48,632 bases of DNA from Bacteroidota bacterium (GTDB lineage Bacteria; Bacteroidota; Bacteroidia; NS11-12g; UBA955). Of this stretch, positions 26,376 through 33,515 are shown in pieces. The DNA is taken from assembly GCA_023957335.1 (NCBI GenBank), contig JAMLHC010000002.1, positions 130,809 to 179,440 on the forward strand. Reading direction: 5' to 3'. The notes beneath the pieces are model-generated. The model was not told the DNA's origin. It searched no databases and saw only the letters and a program-made list of their open reading frames with translations. A program made the position numbers and the translations under genes. Position 1 is the first letter of the stretch. Each line of letters starts with the position of its first letter.

Positions 26376-26384
26376 AAATACCAG

Positions 26385-27074
26385 ATGATATTGTGTATCG
26401 AAACAAGTGGAGAAATATGCAGCATTGCTTTGGCAGCAAGTCATGACCAAGTATTTTATCTTGAAAATCGTGAACTCAATGCGCACTCCAAATTCCTATT
26501 GCCTATGATAGACAGTATTTTTGCGGAAAATCAGCTTCCCAAGCATTCACTCAATGCAATAGCACTTTCTGCCGGTCCCGGCTCATACACAGGCTTACGA
26601 ATAGGGAGTGCGGCTGCCAAAAGTATTTGTATGGCATACGACATTCCCCTTATCAGCATAAGCACACTCGAAATACTTGCCACAGCCATGCACAACACTG
26701 AACACAAATCAGAATATCTGGTTCCCTTGTTGGACGCACGAAGAATGGAGGTATATACAGCCGTTTTTGATTCAAATGCAAAACGCATGAGCATTGATAC
26801 ACCACATATCTTATCTGAAGATACTGCTCAGCTATGGAACAACAAGAATGCTGCACTCGCAGGTTCTGGTGCCGACAAAACTCACCAACACCTGAAAAAA
26901 CTCGGGATTGAAACCGAGCTTTTGGCAGGACTCTATCCGCAAGCAAACAACATGACCCTACTTGCTTTGGAAAAATACAAACAACAAGATTTCACCAACT
27001 TGAACAATTTCCAACCTTACTACCTGAAACCTTTTTATACCACTGCAACCCCCGTCCAATACAACACAAAATGA
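26385..27074 (+). CDS. tsaB: tRNA threonylcarbamoyladenosine biosynthesis protein TsaB
   Basis: Partner of TsaD in making the t6A37 modification of ANN-decoding tRNAs; TsaB is the ASKHA-fold scaffold of the TsaBDE complex. The 229 residues match the family. The N terminus MILCIETSGEICSIAL and the signature ALSAGPGSYTGLRIG are diagnostic, followed by SISTLEILA and VPLLDARRMEVYTAVF. It has no metal-binding histidine pair, which separates it from TsaD. It overlaps the rhodanese gene by ATGA. Confidence 0.95.
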   Translation: MILCIETSGEICSIALAASHDQVFYLENRELNAHSKFLLPMIDSIFAENQLPKHSLNAIALSAGPGSYTGLRIGSAAAKSICMAYDIPLISISTLEILATAMHNTEHKSEYLVPLLDARRMEVYTAVFDSNAKRMSIDTPHILSEDTAQLWNNKNAALAGSGADKTHQHLKKLGIETELLAGLYPQANNMTLLALEKYKQQDFTNLNNFQPYYLKPFYTTATPVQYNTK

Positions 27075-27694
27075 ATGCATTAACCATTACAGAGTTTGAA
27101 AAAGAAGCCCAAAATGCGCTAATCTTAGACTTGAGAAACAAATATGTTTTTGAAATAGGCTTTATCCCCCACTCTATTAACATCGGAATTGATGGAGATT
27201 ATAAAACATATCTGAGCAAAATAACAGAAAAAGACCGCAAAATGGTATTAGTTTGTTCAGACAAACTCGAAAAAGAAAGTACCAAACTACTTATCAAACA
27301 AGGTTATACAAATATTGCAGGTTGGCTGAATGGAGGGTTTGAAAATTGGAAGCAATCACATAAACCCATTGACATGCTCATCAACATCCCGGCTGATGAG
27401 TTTGCAACCGACCTATATTTCCTCAATGAACATGAGGCTGTAATTGATATTCGCGAATTTGAAGCAAGAAAAGAAGGGGAGGTTGAAAATTCATTAAACA
27501 TTTCTCTAAATGAACTCACAGAACGCATAGAGGATATTGACAAAAGCAAATCATACTACGTTATTGGTTCTGACGGATTTGGCACTATGTTAGCAGCATC
27601 CTATCTCAAATCTCAAGGATGTACATCTGTCAAAAGTATTGACGCATCATTCAGCGAAATTCAAGAAGCACTGATGTATCACAAAAGAGTGTAA
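27071..27694 (+). CDS. Stand-alone tandem rhodanese protein (second domain inactive)
   Basis: Cytoplasmic protein of 207 residues made of two rhodanese folds. The first (about 1-97) has LILDLRNKYVFEIGFIPHSINIG and a candidate persulfide cysteine Cys62 in VLVCSDKLEKES, and ends GGFENW. The second (about 105-205) has AVIDIREFEARKEGEVENSLNI, but the active-loop position reads VIGSDGFGT with Gly166 where Cys would sit, so it is catalytically dead. From memory this two-domain arrangement looks like the C-terminal half of Bacteroidota MBL-fold persulfide-dioxygenase-like proteins, here without the metallo-beta-lactamase part. It may carry sulfur for tRNA modification, as tsaB precedes it; that is inference. 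Confidence 0.8.
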   Translation: MNALTITEFEKEAQNALILDLRNKYVFEIGFIPHSINIGIDGDYKTYLSKITEKDRKMVLVCSDKLEKESTKLLIKQGYTNIAGWLNGGFENWKQSHKPIDMLINIPADEFATDLYFLNEHEAVIDIREFEARKEGEVENSLNISLNELTERIEDIDKSKSYYVIGSDGFGTMLAASYLKSQGCTSVKSIDASFSEIQEALMYHKRV

Positions 27695-27699
27695 TCTCA

Positions 27700-27707
27700 T
27701 ACCTTTG
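27700..27707 (+). promoter_or_regulatory. Putative -7 element immediately before rsmI
   Basis: TACCTTTG, exact TAnnTTTG, ends 4 nt before the GTG start at 27712. It would give a leaderless rsmI-lnt transcript. Confidence 0.4.
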
Positions 27708-27711
27708 TTCC

Positions 27712-28401
27712 GTGCAAGATTCAGCAGGCAAACTATTTTTGGTGCCCACACCGATCGGCAATCTGAAAGACATAACTTTTAGGGCGGTAGAGGTGCTCAA
27801 GTCCTGCGACTATGTTTATGCGGAAGATACCAGGACATCGGGTATTTTGTTTAAACATTACGACATCAAAACCCCATTGCGCTCTTTTCATATTCACAAC
27901 GAACATACAAGAGTTGAGGAAATAACTAATCTTATTGTTGAAGGCAAGGTCATTGGCTTAGTAAGTGATGCCGGTACGCCCGGAATCTCGGACCCGGGTT
28001 TTTTGGCTGTCAGAGCTTGTGTTGATAAAGACCTGAGGATTGAAGCACTGCCGGGTGCAACTGCTTTTGTACCTGCATTGGTGGAATCAGGATTGCCTTG
28101 TGAAAAGTTCGTATTCGAAGGTTTTTTGCCTCAGAAAAAAGGGAGAAAAACAAGGTTGGAATTATTGGCAAATGAAAACCGAACGATGATTTTTTATGAA
28201 AGTCCTTTCAGAATTGTCAAGGCATTGGAAGAATTCAAAATTCATTTTGGAGCCGACAGACGTATTTCAGTCAGCAGGGAATTAAGTAAAATATACCATC
28301 AGACGGTCAGGGGCAATGTAGAAGAAGTAAAATTATATTTTGAAACAAACACCCCCAAAGGTGAATTTGTAATCATAGTAGAAGGACGCAATGATAAATA
28401 G
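27712..28401 (+). CDS. rsmI: 16S rRNA (cytidine1402-2'-O)-methyltransferase
   Basis: SAM-dependent methyltransferase of the SIRT/tetrapyrrole methylase fold that 2'-O-methylates C1402 of 16S rRNA in the P-site region. It has 229 residues from GTG 27712. The N terminus LFLVPTPIGNLKDITFRAV is diagnostic, followed by YAEDTRTSGILFKHYDI, LVSDAGTPGISDPGF and ALPGATAFVPALVESGL, then FYESPFRIVKAL. It lacks the C-terminal extension of the longer E. coli enzyme (286 residues), as in many Bacteroidota. It overlaps lnt by 11 bp. Confidence 0.96.
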   Translation: MQDSAGKLFLVPTPIGNLKDITFRAVEVLKSCDYVYAEDTRTSGILFKHYDIKTPLRSFHIHNEHTRVEEITNLIVEGKVIGLVSDAGTPGISDPGFLAVRACVDKDLRIEALPGATAFVPALVESGLPCEKFVFEGFLPQKKGRKTRLELLANENRTMIFYESPFRIVKALEEFKIHFGADRRISVSRELSKIYHQTVRGNVEEVKLYFETNTPKGEFVIIVEGRNDK

Positions 28402-29983
28402 AATCACAAAATCACCGTTATGGCTCAGTTTATTGGGCGGTCTGTTGCTCTTTGCTGCATGGCTGCCTTCTCCCCTATTTTTTCTACTTTTTGTAGGATG
28501 GCTGCCTTTATTGCAGCTAATGGAATTAGGACTTAAAGAGGGCAAAAAAACAATTTGGTTCTGGAAATGGTCATACTTATCTGTATTTGTTTGGAATTTG
28601 GGCACAACATGGTGGGTGTGGTTTGCATCGGAAGGAGGAGCCATTGCCATGCTGTTGGCAAATTCACTCGTGATGTCGCTCATGCTATCAGCAGCTTATT
28701 TCACACGTAAATATCTACCTAAAAGTGGTTATGTCCCTTTTATTGCTTTTTGGATTGCTTTTGAACTATTGCATTTGAATTGGGACCTTGATTTTCCTTG
28801 GTTAACATTGGGCAATGACTTTGCCCGTTTCCCTATATTGATTCAGTGGTATGAATACACGGGAGTCTTGGGAGGAAGTTTATGGGTACTATTGGTCAAT
28901 GTGGTCATTTTTAAATTGCTTAATAATCGACCAAAATTTGGAATAATAACACCTACTTTGCTACTATTAATACCGGTACTGATTTCAGTTTGGATATATT
29001 TTTCATACAAGACACCTCAAGACAGCAAAAAGGTAGAAGTGCTGATTGTGCAACCTAATATTGATCCTTATTCAGAGAAGTTTGAGCGCGACCCTTATGA
29101 CCTCACCTTGGAAATGATAGCAGAAGTGGAGCATAAAATCAGTCCTGCCACTCGCTTTGTCATTTTTCCCGAAACCGCTATTCCTGAATATTTTGAAGTT
29201 TCGCAATGGAATAATGAAGCCAAAATACAACTACTTTATCATCTAACACAAAAGCATCCTAACTTAGCTATTATCACCGGTCTGGAAACGTTTAAGAGAT
29301 ATAATACCTCAGATGACAACTGCAGACAACCCACGCCAACCGCCCGCCCCAGTAGCGAAGGCGCATGTGATTATTATGATGTTTATAATACTTCGGCTTT
29401 TATTTACAAAAACTACCCACCGGTTTTTTATCACAAATCAAAATTGGTGCTTGGTGTCGAAAAGATGCCTTATCCCAAATATGTTGGATTTTTAAATAAA
29501 TTGTCAATTGATTTGGGTGGCACAAGTGGAAGTTTGGGCAGAAGTGAGCATCCCATTGTTTTTCACGGACCGGACTCTATTACAACCTGTGGTTTAATTT
29601 GTTACGAATCCATTTATGGAAACTATGTACGCGAATTTGCACAAATGGGCTTGAATTTTATTACCATCATAACCAATGACGGTTGGTGGGGTAACACTCC
29701 GGGATATAAACAGCATTTGTATTATGGTGCCATACGTGCAATCGAAACCCGAAAATACATTGCCAGAAGTGCCAATACAGGAATTTCTGCCGTCATTGAC
29801 GACCGGGGAGAAATTAGGAAGCATAGCCTTTGGTGGCAAAAGGATGTAATCAAAGCGGACATTCAAACCAACAACATCCAAACCTTTTATGTGCAAAATG
29901 GCGATTTGATTGGCAAAGCATGTGCATTCATTACTATTGCTTTTTTACTGGGAGCAGTCGTAAGATATATTACAAAAAAATAG
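28391..29983 (+). CDS. lnt: Apolipoprotein N-acyltransferase, with small GC-rich insertion
   Basis: Third enzyme of lipoprotein maturation: moves an acyl chain to the N-terminal amine of diacylated lipoproteins in the inner membrane. It has 530 residues. An N-terminal bundle of hydrophobic helices (to about 215) is followed by the nitrilase-like periplasmic domain. The catalytic triad is Glu261 (FPETAIP), Lys349 (YHKSKLVLG) and Cys404 (GLICYES), matching E. coli Glu267, Lys335 and Cys387. The Glu-Lys distance is 20 residues longer than in E. coli, while the Lys-Cys distance is nearly the same. The extra segment carries Cys311 and Cys326 and is encoded by an unusually GC-rich patch (26 G/C of 34 bases at 29331-29364). 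Confidence 0.93.
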   Translation: MINRITKSPLWLSLLGGLLLFAAWLPSPLFFLLFVGWLPLLQLMELGLKEGKKTIWFWKWSYLSVFVWNLGTTWWVWFASEGGAIAMLLANSLVMSLMLSAAYFTRKYLPKSGYVPFIAFWIAFELLHLNWDLDFPWLTLGNDFARFPILIQWYEYTGVLGGSLWVLLVNVVIFKLLNNRPKFGIITPTLLLLIPVLISVWIYFSYKTPQDSKKVEVLIVQPNIDPYSEKFERDPYDLTLEMIAEVEHKISPATRFVIFPETAIPEYFEVSQWNNEAKIQLLYHLTQKHPNLAIITGLETFKRYNTSDDNCRQPTPTARPSSEGACDYYDVYNTSAFIYKNYPPVFYHKSKLVLGVEKMPYPKYVGFLNKLSIDLGGTSGSLGRSEHPIVFHGPDSITTCGLICYESIYGNYVREFAQMGLNFITIITNDGWWGNTPGYKQHLYYGAIRAIETRKYIARSANTGISAVIDDRGEIRKHSLWWQKDVIKADIQTNNIQTFYVQNGDLIGKACAFITIAFLLGAVVRYITKK

Positions 29984-29993
29984 TGTTTACGAT

Positions 29994-30026
29994 TTTGTGA
30001 TAAGTAAGAAAATGCGCTTAATTTTG
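29994..30026 (+). promoter_or_regulatory. tRNA-Arg promoter (TTTG-N21-TAATTTTG)
   Basis: TTTG at 29994-29997 and TAATTTTG at 30019-30026 give both Bacteroidota promoter boxes at 21-nt spacing, 16 nt before the mature tRNA 5' end. It is one of the best two-box matches in the window. Confidence 0.6.
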
Positions 30027-30042
30027 CACCACTCAAAAAGCA

Positions 30043-30116
30043 GCACCCGTAGCTCAATTGGATAGAGCATTTGACTACGGATCAAAAGGTTTGGGGTTCG
30101 AATCCCTACGGGTGCA
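30043..30116 (+). tRNA. tRNA-Arg (anticodon ACG)
   Basis: Full cloverleaf by eye. The acceptor stem GCACCCG/CGGGTGC is perfect and the D arm is GCTC/GAGC. The anticodon stem TTTGA/TCAAA encloses loop CTACGGA with ACG at 30077-30079. The T arm TGGGG/CCCTA has the loop TTCGAAT, and the discriminator is A30116. The 3' CCA is not encoded. ACG is presumably edited to ICG by TadA to read CGU/CGC/CGA. Confidence 0.97.
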
Positions 30117-30135
30117 CTGAAATGCTTCCTTTTTT

Positions 30136-30175
30136 AATGTCAATACGCTAATAATATGCATATTGGCATTTTTAT
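30136..30175 (+). terminator. Terminator-like stem-loop of tRNA-Arg
   Basis: AATGTCAATA (30136-30145) pairs over 10 positions, with one G-U, to TATTGGCATT (30161-30170) around a 15-nt loop, followed by TTTATTT. It begins 20 nt after the tRNA. Confidence 0.5.
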
Positions 30176-30380
30176 TTAAGAATTTTGTCCAGCATTTGTC
30201 CAACAACCTTATACCTTAATCAAATGTTGGGTAATTTTGCTTTTACTCATAGAAACTCCATTCATTTGTGTTTTAATCCTGATTTCTCAAATTGTCTTTA
30301 TCTTGTCTAAAGTTATAAACAACAGGTTTTTAAAATAATAGATTAAATGGAATTAAATCAGATTAAAGCAAGTTTAATGG

Positions 30381-30402
30381 TTTGGTTTTAATTAAAACTA
30401 AA
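30381..30402. promoter_or_regulatory. Near-perfect 22-bp palindrome
   Basis: The core GTTTTAATTAAAAC (30385-30398) is a perfect 14-bp palindrome. The flanks TTT (30381-30383) and AAA (30400-30402) extend the symmetry with one mismatched pair. It lies 82 bp upstream of the Cys-rich/coiled-coil gene and may be its operator; alternatively it is chance in A+T-rich DNA. Confidence 0.3.
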
Positions 30403-30483
30403 TCTTTAATGGGGTTTATTTAGTGAAATGCTGTGCGTAAACATTCATTAATAGAAATACTTGTTAATGTAATTTTACGCATT

Positions 30484-31038
30484 ATGAATAATATCACAAC
30501 CCCAAAAATCATTAGTATTCATTGCGAATACTGTGATACTTTATTTTATCCCACAAGGAGATTTGTCCAAAAGTACTGTACAGAAAGCTGTAGAACATTA
30601 GCATGTAGAGAACGTAAAAAAGGAATCGGTGGAACCCAAGCAAATAAAAACCGAAGTACAAGTATCACAGACCTTAGCAAAGAGATTTCTGAAATGAAGT
30701 CAATGATTTATCAATTTAATTCCAATATCAACACTAAGTATCAAATTCTCGAAATTATGTATTCTGAATCGTTAAGGAAGATAAATGAAACAAACTATTT
30801 AGCAGAAAAAATCCAAGAGTTCATAAAGGAAAAATATAAAGAAAATGAGAGGCTAGAAAAAACAACTACACAAATTAAAGAGCAGTTAAATCAACTAAGC
30901 ATTAATCTCAAAAGCCTTAAAAGAAATACTGAGATTCACGATATTATTCAAGATGTACTTATTGTCTTTGGGAACGACATAAAAGGGACAATTTTTGACT
31001 TAATTAAAAATTGGAAAAATAAAAATAGTAGCCAATAG
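30484..31038 (+). CDS. Small protein with N-terminal zinc-finger-like Cys motif and coiled coil
   Basis: The protein has 184 residues from ATG 30484; a GTG at 30433 is in frame but adds a non-conserved-looking extension. Residues about 13-45 read HCEYCDTLFYPTRRFVQKYCTESC: a CxxC and a CxxxC pair 15 residues apart, then RTLACRERKK. This is the treble-clef pattern (CxxC...YC...CR..A.RxRK) of many small uncharacterised bacterial proteins that may bind DNA. Residues about 70-150 form a coiled coil (SEMKSMIYQFNSNINTKYQILEIM). It could be a DNA-binding dimer regulating its neighbours. It converges with the outer-membrane protein gene. No named family is assigned. Confidence 0.6.
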   Translation: MNNITTPKIISIHCEYCDTLFYPTRRFVQKYCTESCRTLACRERKKGIGGTQANKNRSTSITDLSKEISEMKSMIYQFNSNINTKYQILEIMYSESLRKINETNYLAEKIQEFIKEKYKENERLEKTTTQIKEQLNQLSINLKSLKRNTEIHDIIQDVLIVFGNDIKGTIFDLIKNWKNKNSSQ

Positions 31039-31058
31039 AAACCTGAAATCAATCTTCA

Positions 31059-33359
31059 TCACCAAAAAACATTTATTCTCAATCTCCCGCTATATACATT
31101 CTTCTTCTCAAATCCCCACAATTTATCAATGTAGTCATACCCTCCTGTTAAAGAGAAAGAGAGTTTTTTTAACGGCTTATACATCAATATGATTTTGCCT
31201 CCATTTTTCTCTGCTCCATTCTTAAACCAAGTTAAATGCGACTCTACCCCTGCTGTTAATTTGGGATTTAAACTTTGTGATAAGGTTAGTGAAAGCAAGT
31301 TAGCATTTAGAGTGTCAATTCCAGGATTAGTTGTATTTGTTTGCCAAACAAAACCTGTTTGAAGTCCTTTAGCAAAAACAGCACTTGTCTTTAAAATGTA
31401 TGAACGCATACCTGTTTTTCCTAACTTATCTAGTGACATTACTGATTGAGAAAATGAAGTAGAGGTTACTAAAAACACCTTTTTGATTTTCTTAGAATAA
31501 GTTACTGTGAAATTAGTAATTGAAAACTGATTAAAGGACCTAAGTAATGAATCAGGATGATTGTTTCCATGCTGATAAGGTGAATGATAAACAGAGAAGT
31601 TGGGGTATTTTTTATTCAAGTTAGTTTGAAGCATAATGCCGTAACCACTCATCTTGTTTGTAGAACTATTTTCATTAGCCAGATTGTCACTATTTACTTT
31701 ATAAAATACCTGAGTAGAAATCTTTTTCTTCAAGAAAGTACCTTTCAAAGAAATATCTCTTTCAAAAAAACCAATCCTCATAAATGGGTTTCCAATTGAT
31801 TTGAATCCAGGATTAACTCTCTGAACTTTTCCCTGAAATTCCAAATTTTCTAATATCTTATACGTTCCCTCCACCCAAAAAGCAGTGTTTAGGTTGCTTA
31901 ATTTATAGGCAGGTTGTATTCTATTAAATGTATCAACAGAGTTTCCATTTATAGTTTCATCTATTGCTGAATTCTGTGCTGAAAAATTGCTTTGAGCCAT
32001 TTCTGCACTAAGTGTGATTTTCTTTTTATAGAATAACCCTTTTGCTCCTATGGAATTAACAGAATTATTAATTCGTTGCCTTTCCATGATTTTATCTGGG
32101 TCATCAAAATAGGAACGTGAATAATAAATATGGCTTTTGTCTTTGTTTCCTAAACCTGTTGTAATTGCATAAAAATTTCTGTCAAACTCAGGTCTTTCAG
32201 TTGAGAAAAACCTAAAATCATTTGCAGCTGCTTTTCCAGCAGAGACATTGATAAAAAACTTGTCAGAACTCCATGCTATATCTGCGCCTCTTACTGGAGT
32301 TCCAACTACTGTAAAATCTGAATGAGTTGGATAGACTATTCCTACATTAAATTTATCAAATCCACTAGCAAAGCCTAATATCTTCTTGAATTTTGAATCA
32401 TACCCACCAGAAAGCGATTTAAGATTACTCTTTTTGTTATATTCACTTTCATCTATATTTACCAAACTTGAATCCTTTTGTCTTAAAACTTCAATTTCCT
32501 CTTTCTTCTTTTTGATTGCATTAATTTTTTCTTCGATGTTTTTTTTGTCTGCTTCTAACTTCTCCTTTCTTGCCTTAGCTTTTTCGTATCGCCTATTAAT
32601 TGAATCGGAATTATTTGAGTTTTTTAGGCTATCACTTCTGTTACCTAATTCTGAACTTATTGAGTCTTTTGGCAAATTAAAATGAGGATCAAAACTAGTG
32701 TCAATATCTATGTTTTTTTTAGCTTCTAATTCTGCTAATTCTTTATCAATATTTGTAATTTCAGCATCTAACAAAGCTCGTTTTTTGTTTAATTCCTCTT
32801 CTTGTTTGTTTTTTAAATCAAAATCACGTTTCCTCATTTGATCAAGTTTTTTACGCTCATTCAATTCTTTGAGTAATCCGTCAAGCAATTGTCGTTTAAA
32901 TGTTTGAGCATCAAAGTTCAAACTAAATGAGTTTGAATTGTACAGAGAATTATTTTCAGTGGTATAATATATATCTGTGGTAAATGGCAAGCCCATAATT
33001 GTGAGTTTTGGACTCATCCATAAACGGGTGTAAAATAACTCATTCATTGCTAATGGGTTTTGAGCATTTGCTCCAAATGTCTCAATTGTGACGTTTCCAC
33101 TAACTGAAAATGACTTATTAAAGTTGTTTAAATACTTTACTTTAGGTGTATTGAATTTCAAATCAGAAAACTTTTTGTCTGTTTTATTGCTACGTTTGTC
33201 TGTTTTAGAAATTGAGTCAGTTTTATTGAAAGTCGAGTCAGTTTTTAAATTCTGAGAACTGTCATTCAAAGTATATCCTACAGAATCGACCTGTGCTTCT
33301 GCATAAATTGTGCATAATGCAAGAAGAGAGAATGCGATTATTTTATATTGAATTAACAT
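31059..33359 (-). CDS. Exported outer-membrane barrel-like protein with central coiled coil
   Basis: The protein has 766 residues. The signal peptide (IIAFSLLALCTIYAEA) is followed by a Ser/Thr/Asp/Lys-rich linker (about 25-65). A beta-rich stretch (SGNVTIETFGA, MNELFYTRLWMSPKLTIMGLPFTTDIYYTTENN) comes next, then a charged coiled coil at about 140-285 (KLDQMRKRDFDLKNKQEEEL, KARKEKLEADKKNIEEKINA). From about 310 to the end are alternating amphipathic strands ending GRLRINVFW, a C-terminal aromatic typical of outer-membrane barrels. An interrupted barrel with a long helical excursion is unusual. No family recognised. It is divergent from the giant operon across 156 bp and may act with it as export pore or receptor; that link is inference. 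Confidence 0.6.
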   Translation of the reverse strand: MLIQYKIIAFSLLALCTIYAEAQVDSVGYTLNDSSQNLKTDSTFNKTDSISKTDKRSNKTDKKFSDLKFNTPKVKYLNNFNKSFSVSGNVTIETFGANAQNPLAMNELFYTRLWMSPKLTIMGLPFTTDIYYTTENNSLYNSNSFSLNFDAQTFKRQLLDGLLKELNERKKLDQMRKRDFDLKNKQEEELNKKRALLDAEITNIDKELAELEAKKNIDIDTSFDPHFNLPKDSISSELGNRSDSLKNSNNSDSINRRYEKAKARKEKLEADKKNIEEKINAIKKKKEEIEVLRQKDSSLVNIDESEYNKKSNLKSLSGGYDSKFKKILGFASGFDKFNVGIVYPTHSDFTVVGTPVRGADIAWSSDKFFINVSAGKAAANDFRFFSTERPEFDRNFYAITTGLGNKDKSHIYYSRSYFDDPDKIMERQRINNSVNSIGAKGLFYKKKITLSAEMAQSNFSAQNSAIDETINGNSVDTFNRIQPAYKLSNLNTAFWVEGTYKILENLEFQGKVQRVNPGFKSIGNPFMRIGFFERDISLKGTFLKKKISTQVFYKVNSDNLANENSSTNKMSGYGIMLQTNLNKKYPNFSVYHSPYQHGNNHPDSLLRSFNQFSITNFTVTYSKKIKKVFLVTSTSFSQSVMSLDKLGKTGMRSYILKTSAVFAKGLQTGFVWQTNTTNPGIDTLNANLLSLTLSQSLNPKLTAGVESHLTWFKNGAEKNGGKIILMYKPLKKLSFSLTGGYDYIDKLWGFEKKNVYSGRLRINVFW

Positions 33360-33515
33360 TATTTTTCCATCATGCTAAATTACAGCACTTTTACTATTGC
33401 AAATATGAAATAAAAACTTGTGCTTTGTACTCTAAAATTTTTTTATGTCGAAATTTATTAACGCAGTAAGTGAATTAATCAGTAAAAACACAAATAACAT
33501 TAAAATAATTGAAAT

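Larger units (their letters stand above)
30117..30483. other. 367-bp non-coding interval after tRNA-Arg
   Basis: No convincing gene. It holds a terminator-like stem-loop at 30136-30175, a direct repeat TTTGTCCA at 30184-30191 and 30195-30202 (11-bp period), and a long palindrome at 30381-30402. The sequence is very A+T rich. It separates the housekeeping half of the window from the accessory half and may be an old integration scar, but no integrase or duplicated tRNA 3' end was seen in the window. Confidence 0.6.

Noticed and set aside
30117..33515. CRISPR array, insertion sequence or integrase near the tRNA
   Set aside because: No regularly spaced repeats, no terminal inverted repeats with a transposase, and no tyrosine recombinase motif were seen; only a short two-copy TTTGTCCA repeat.
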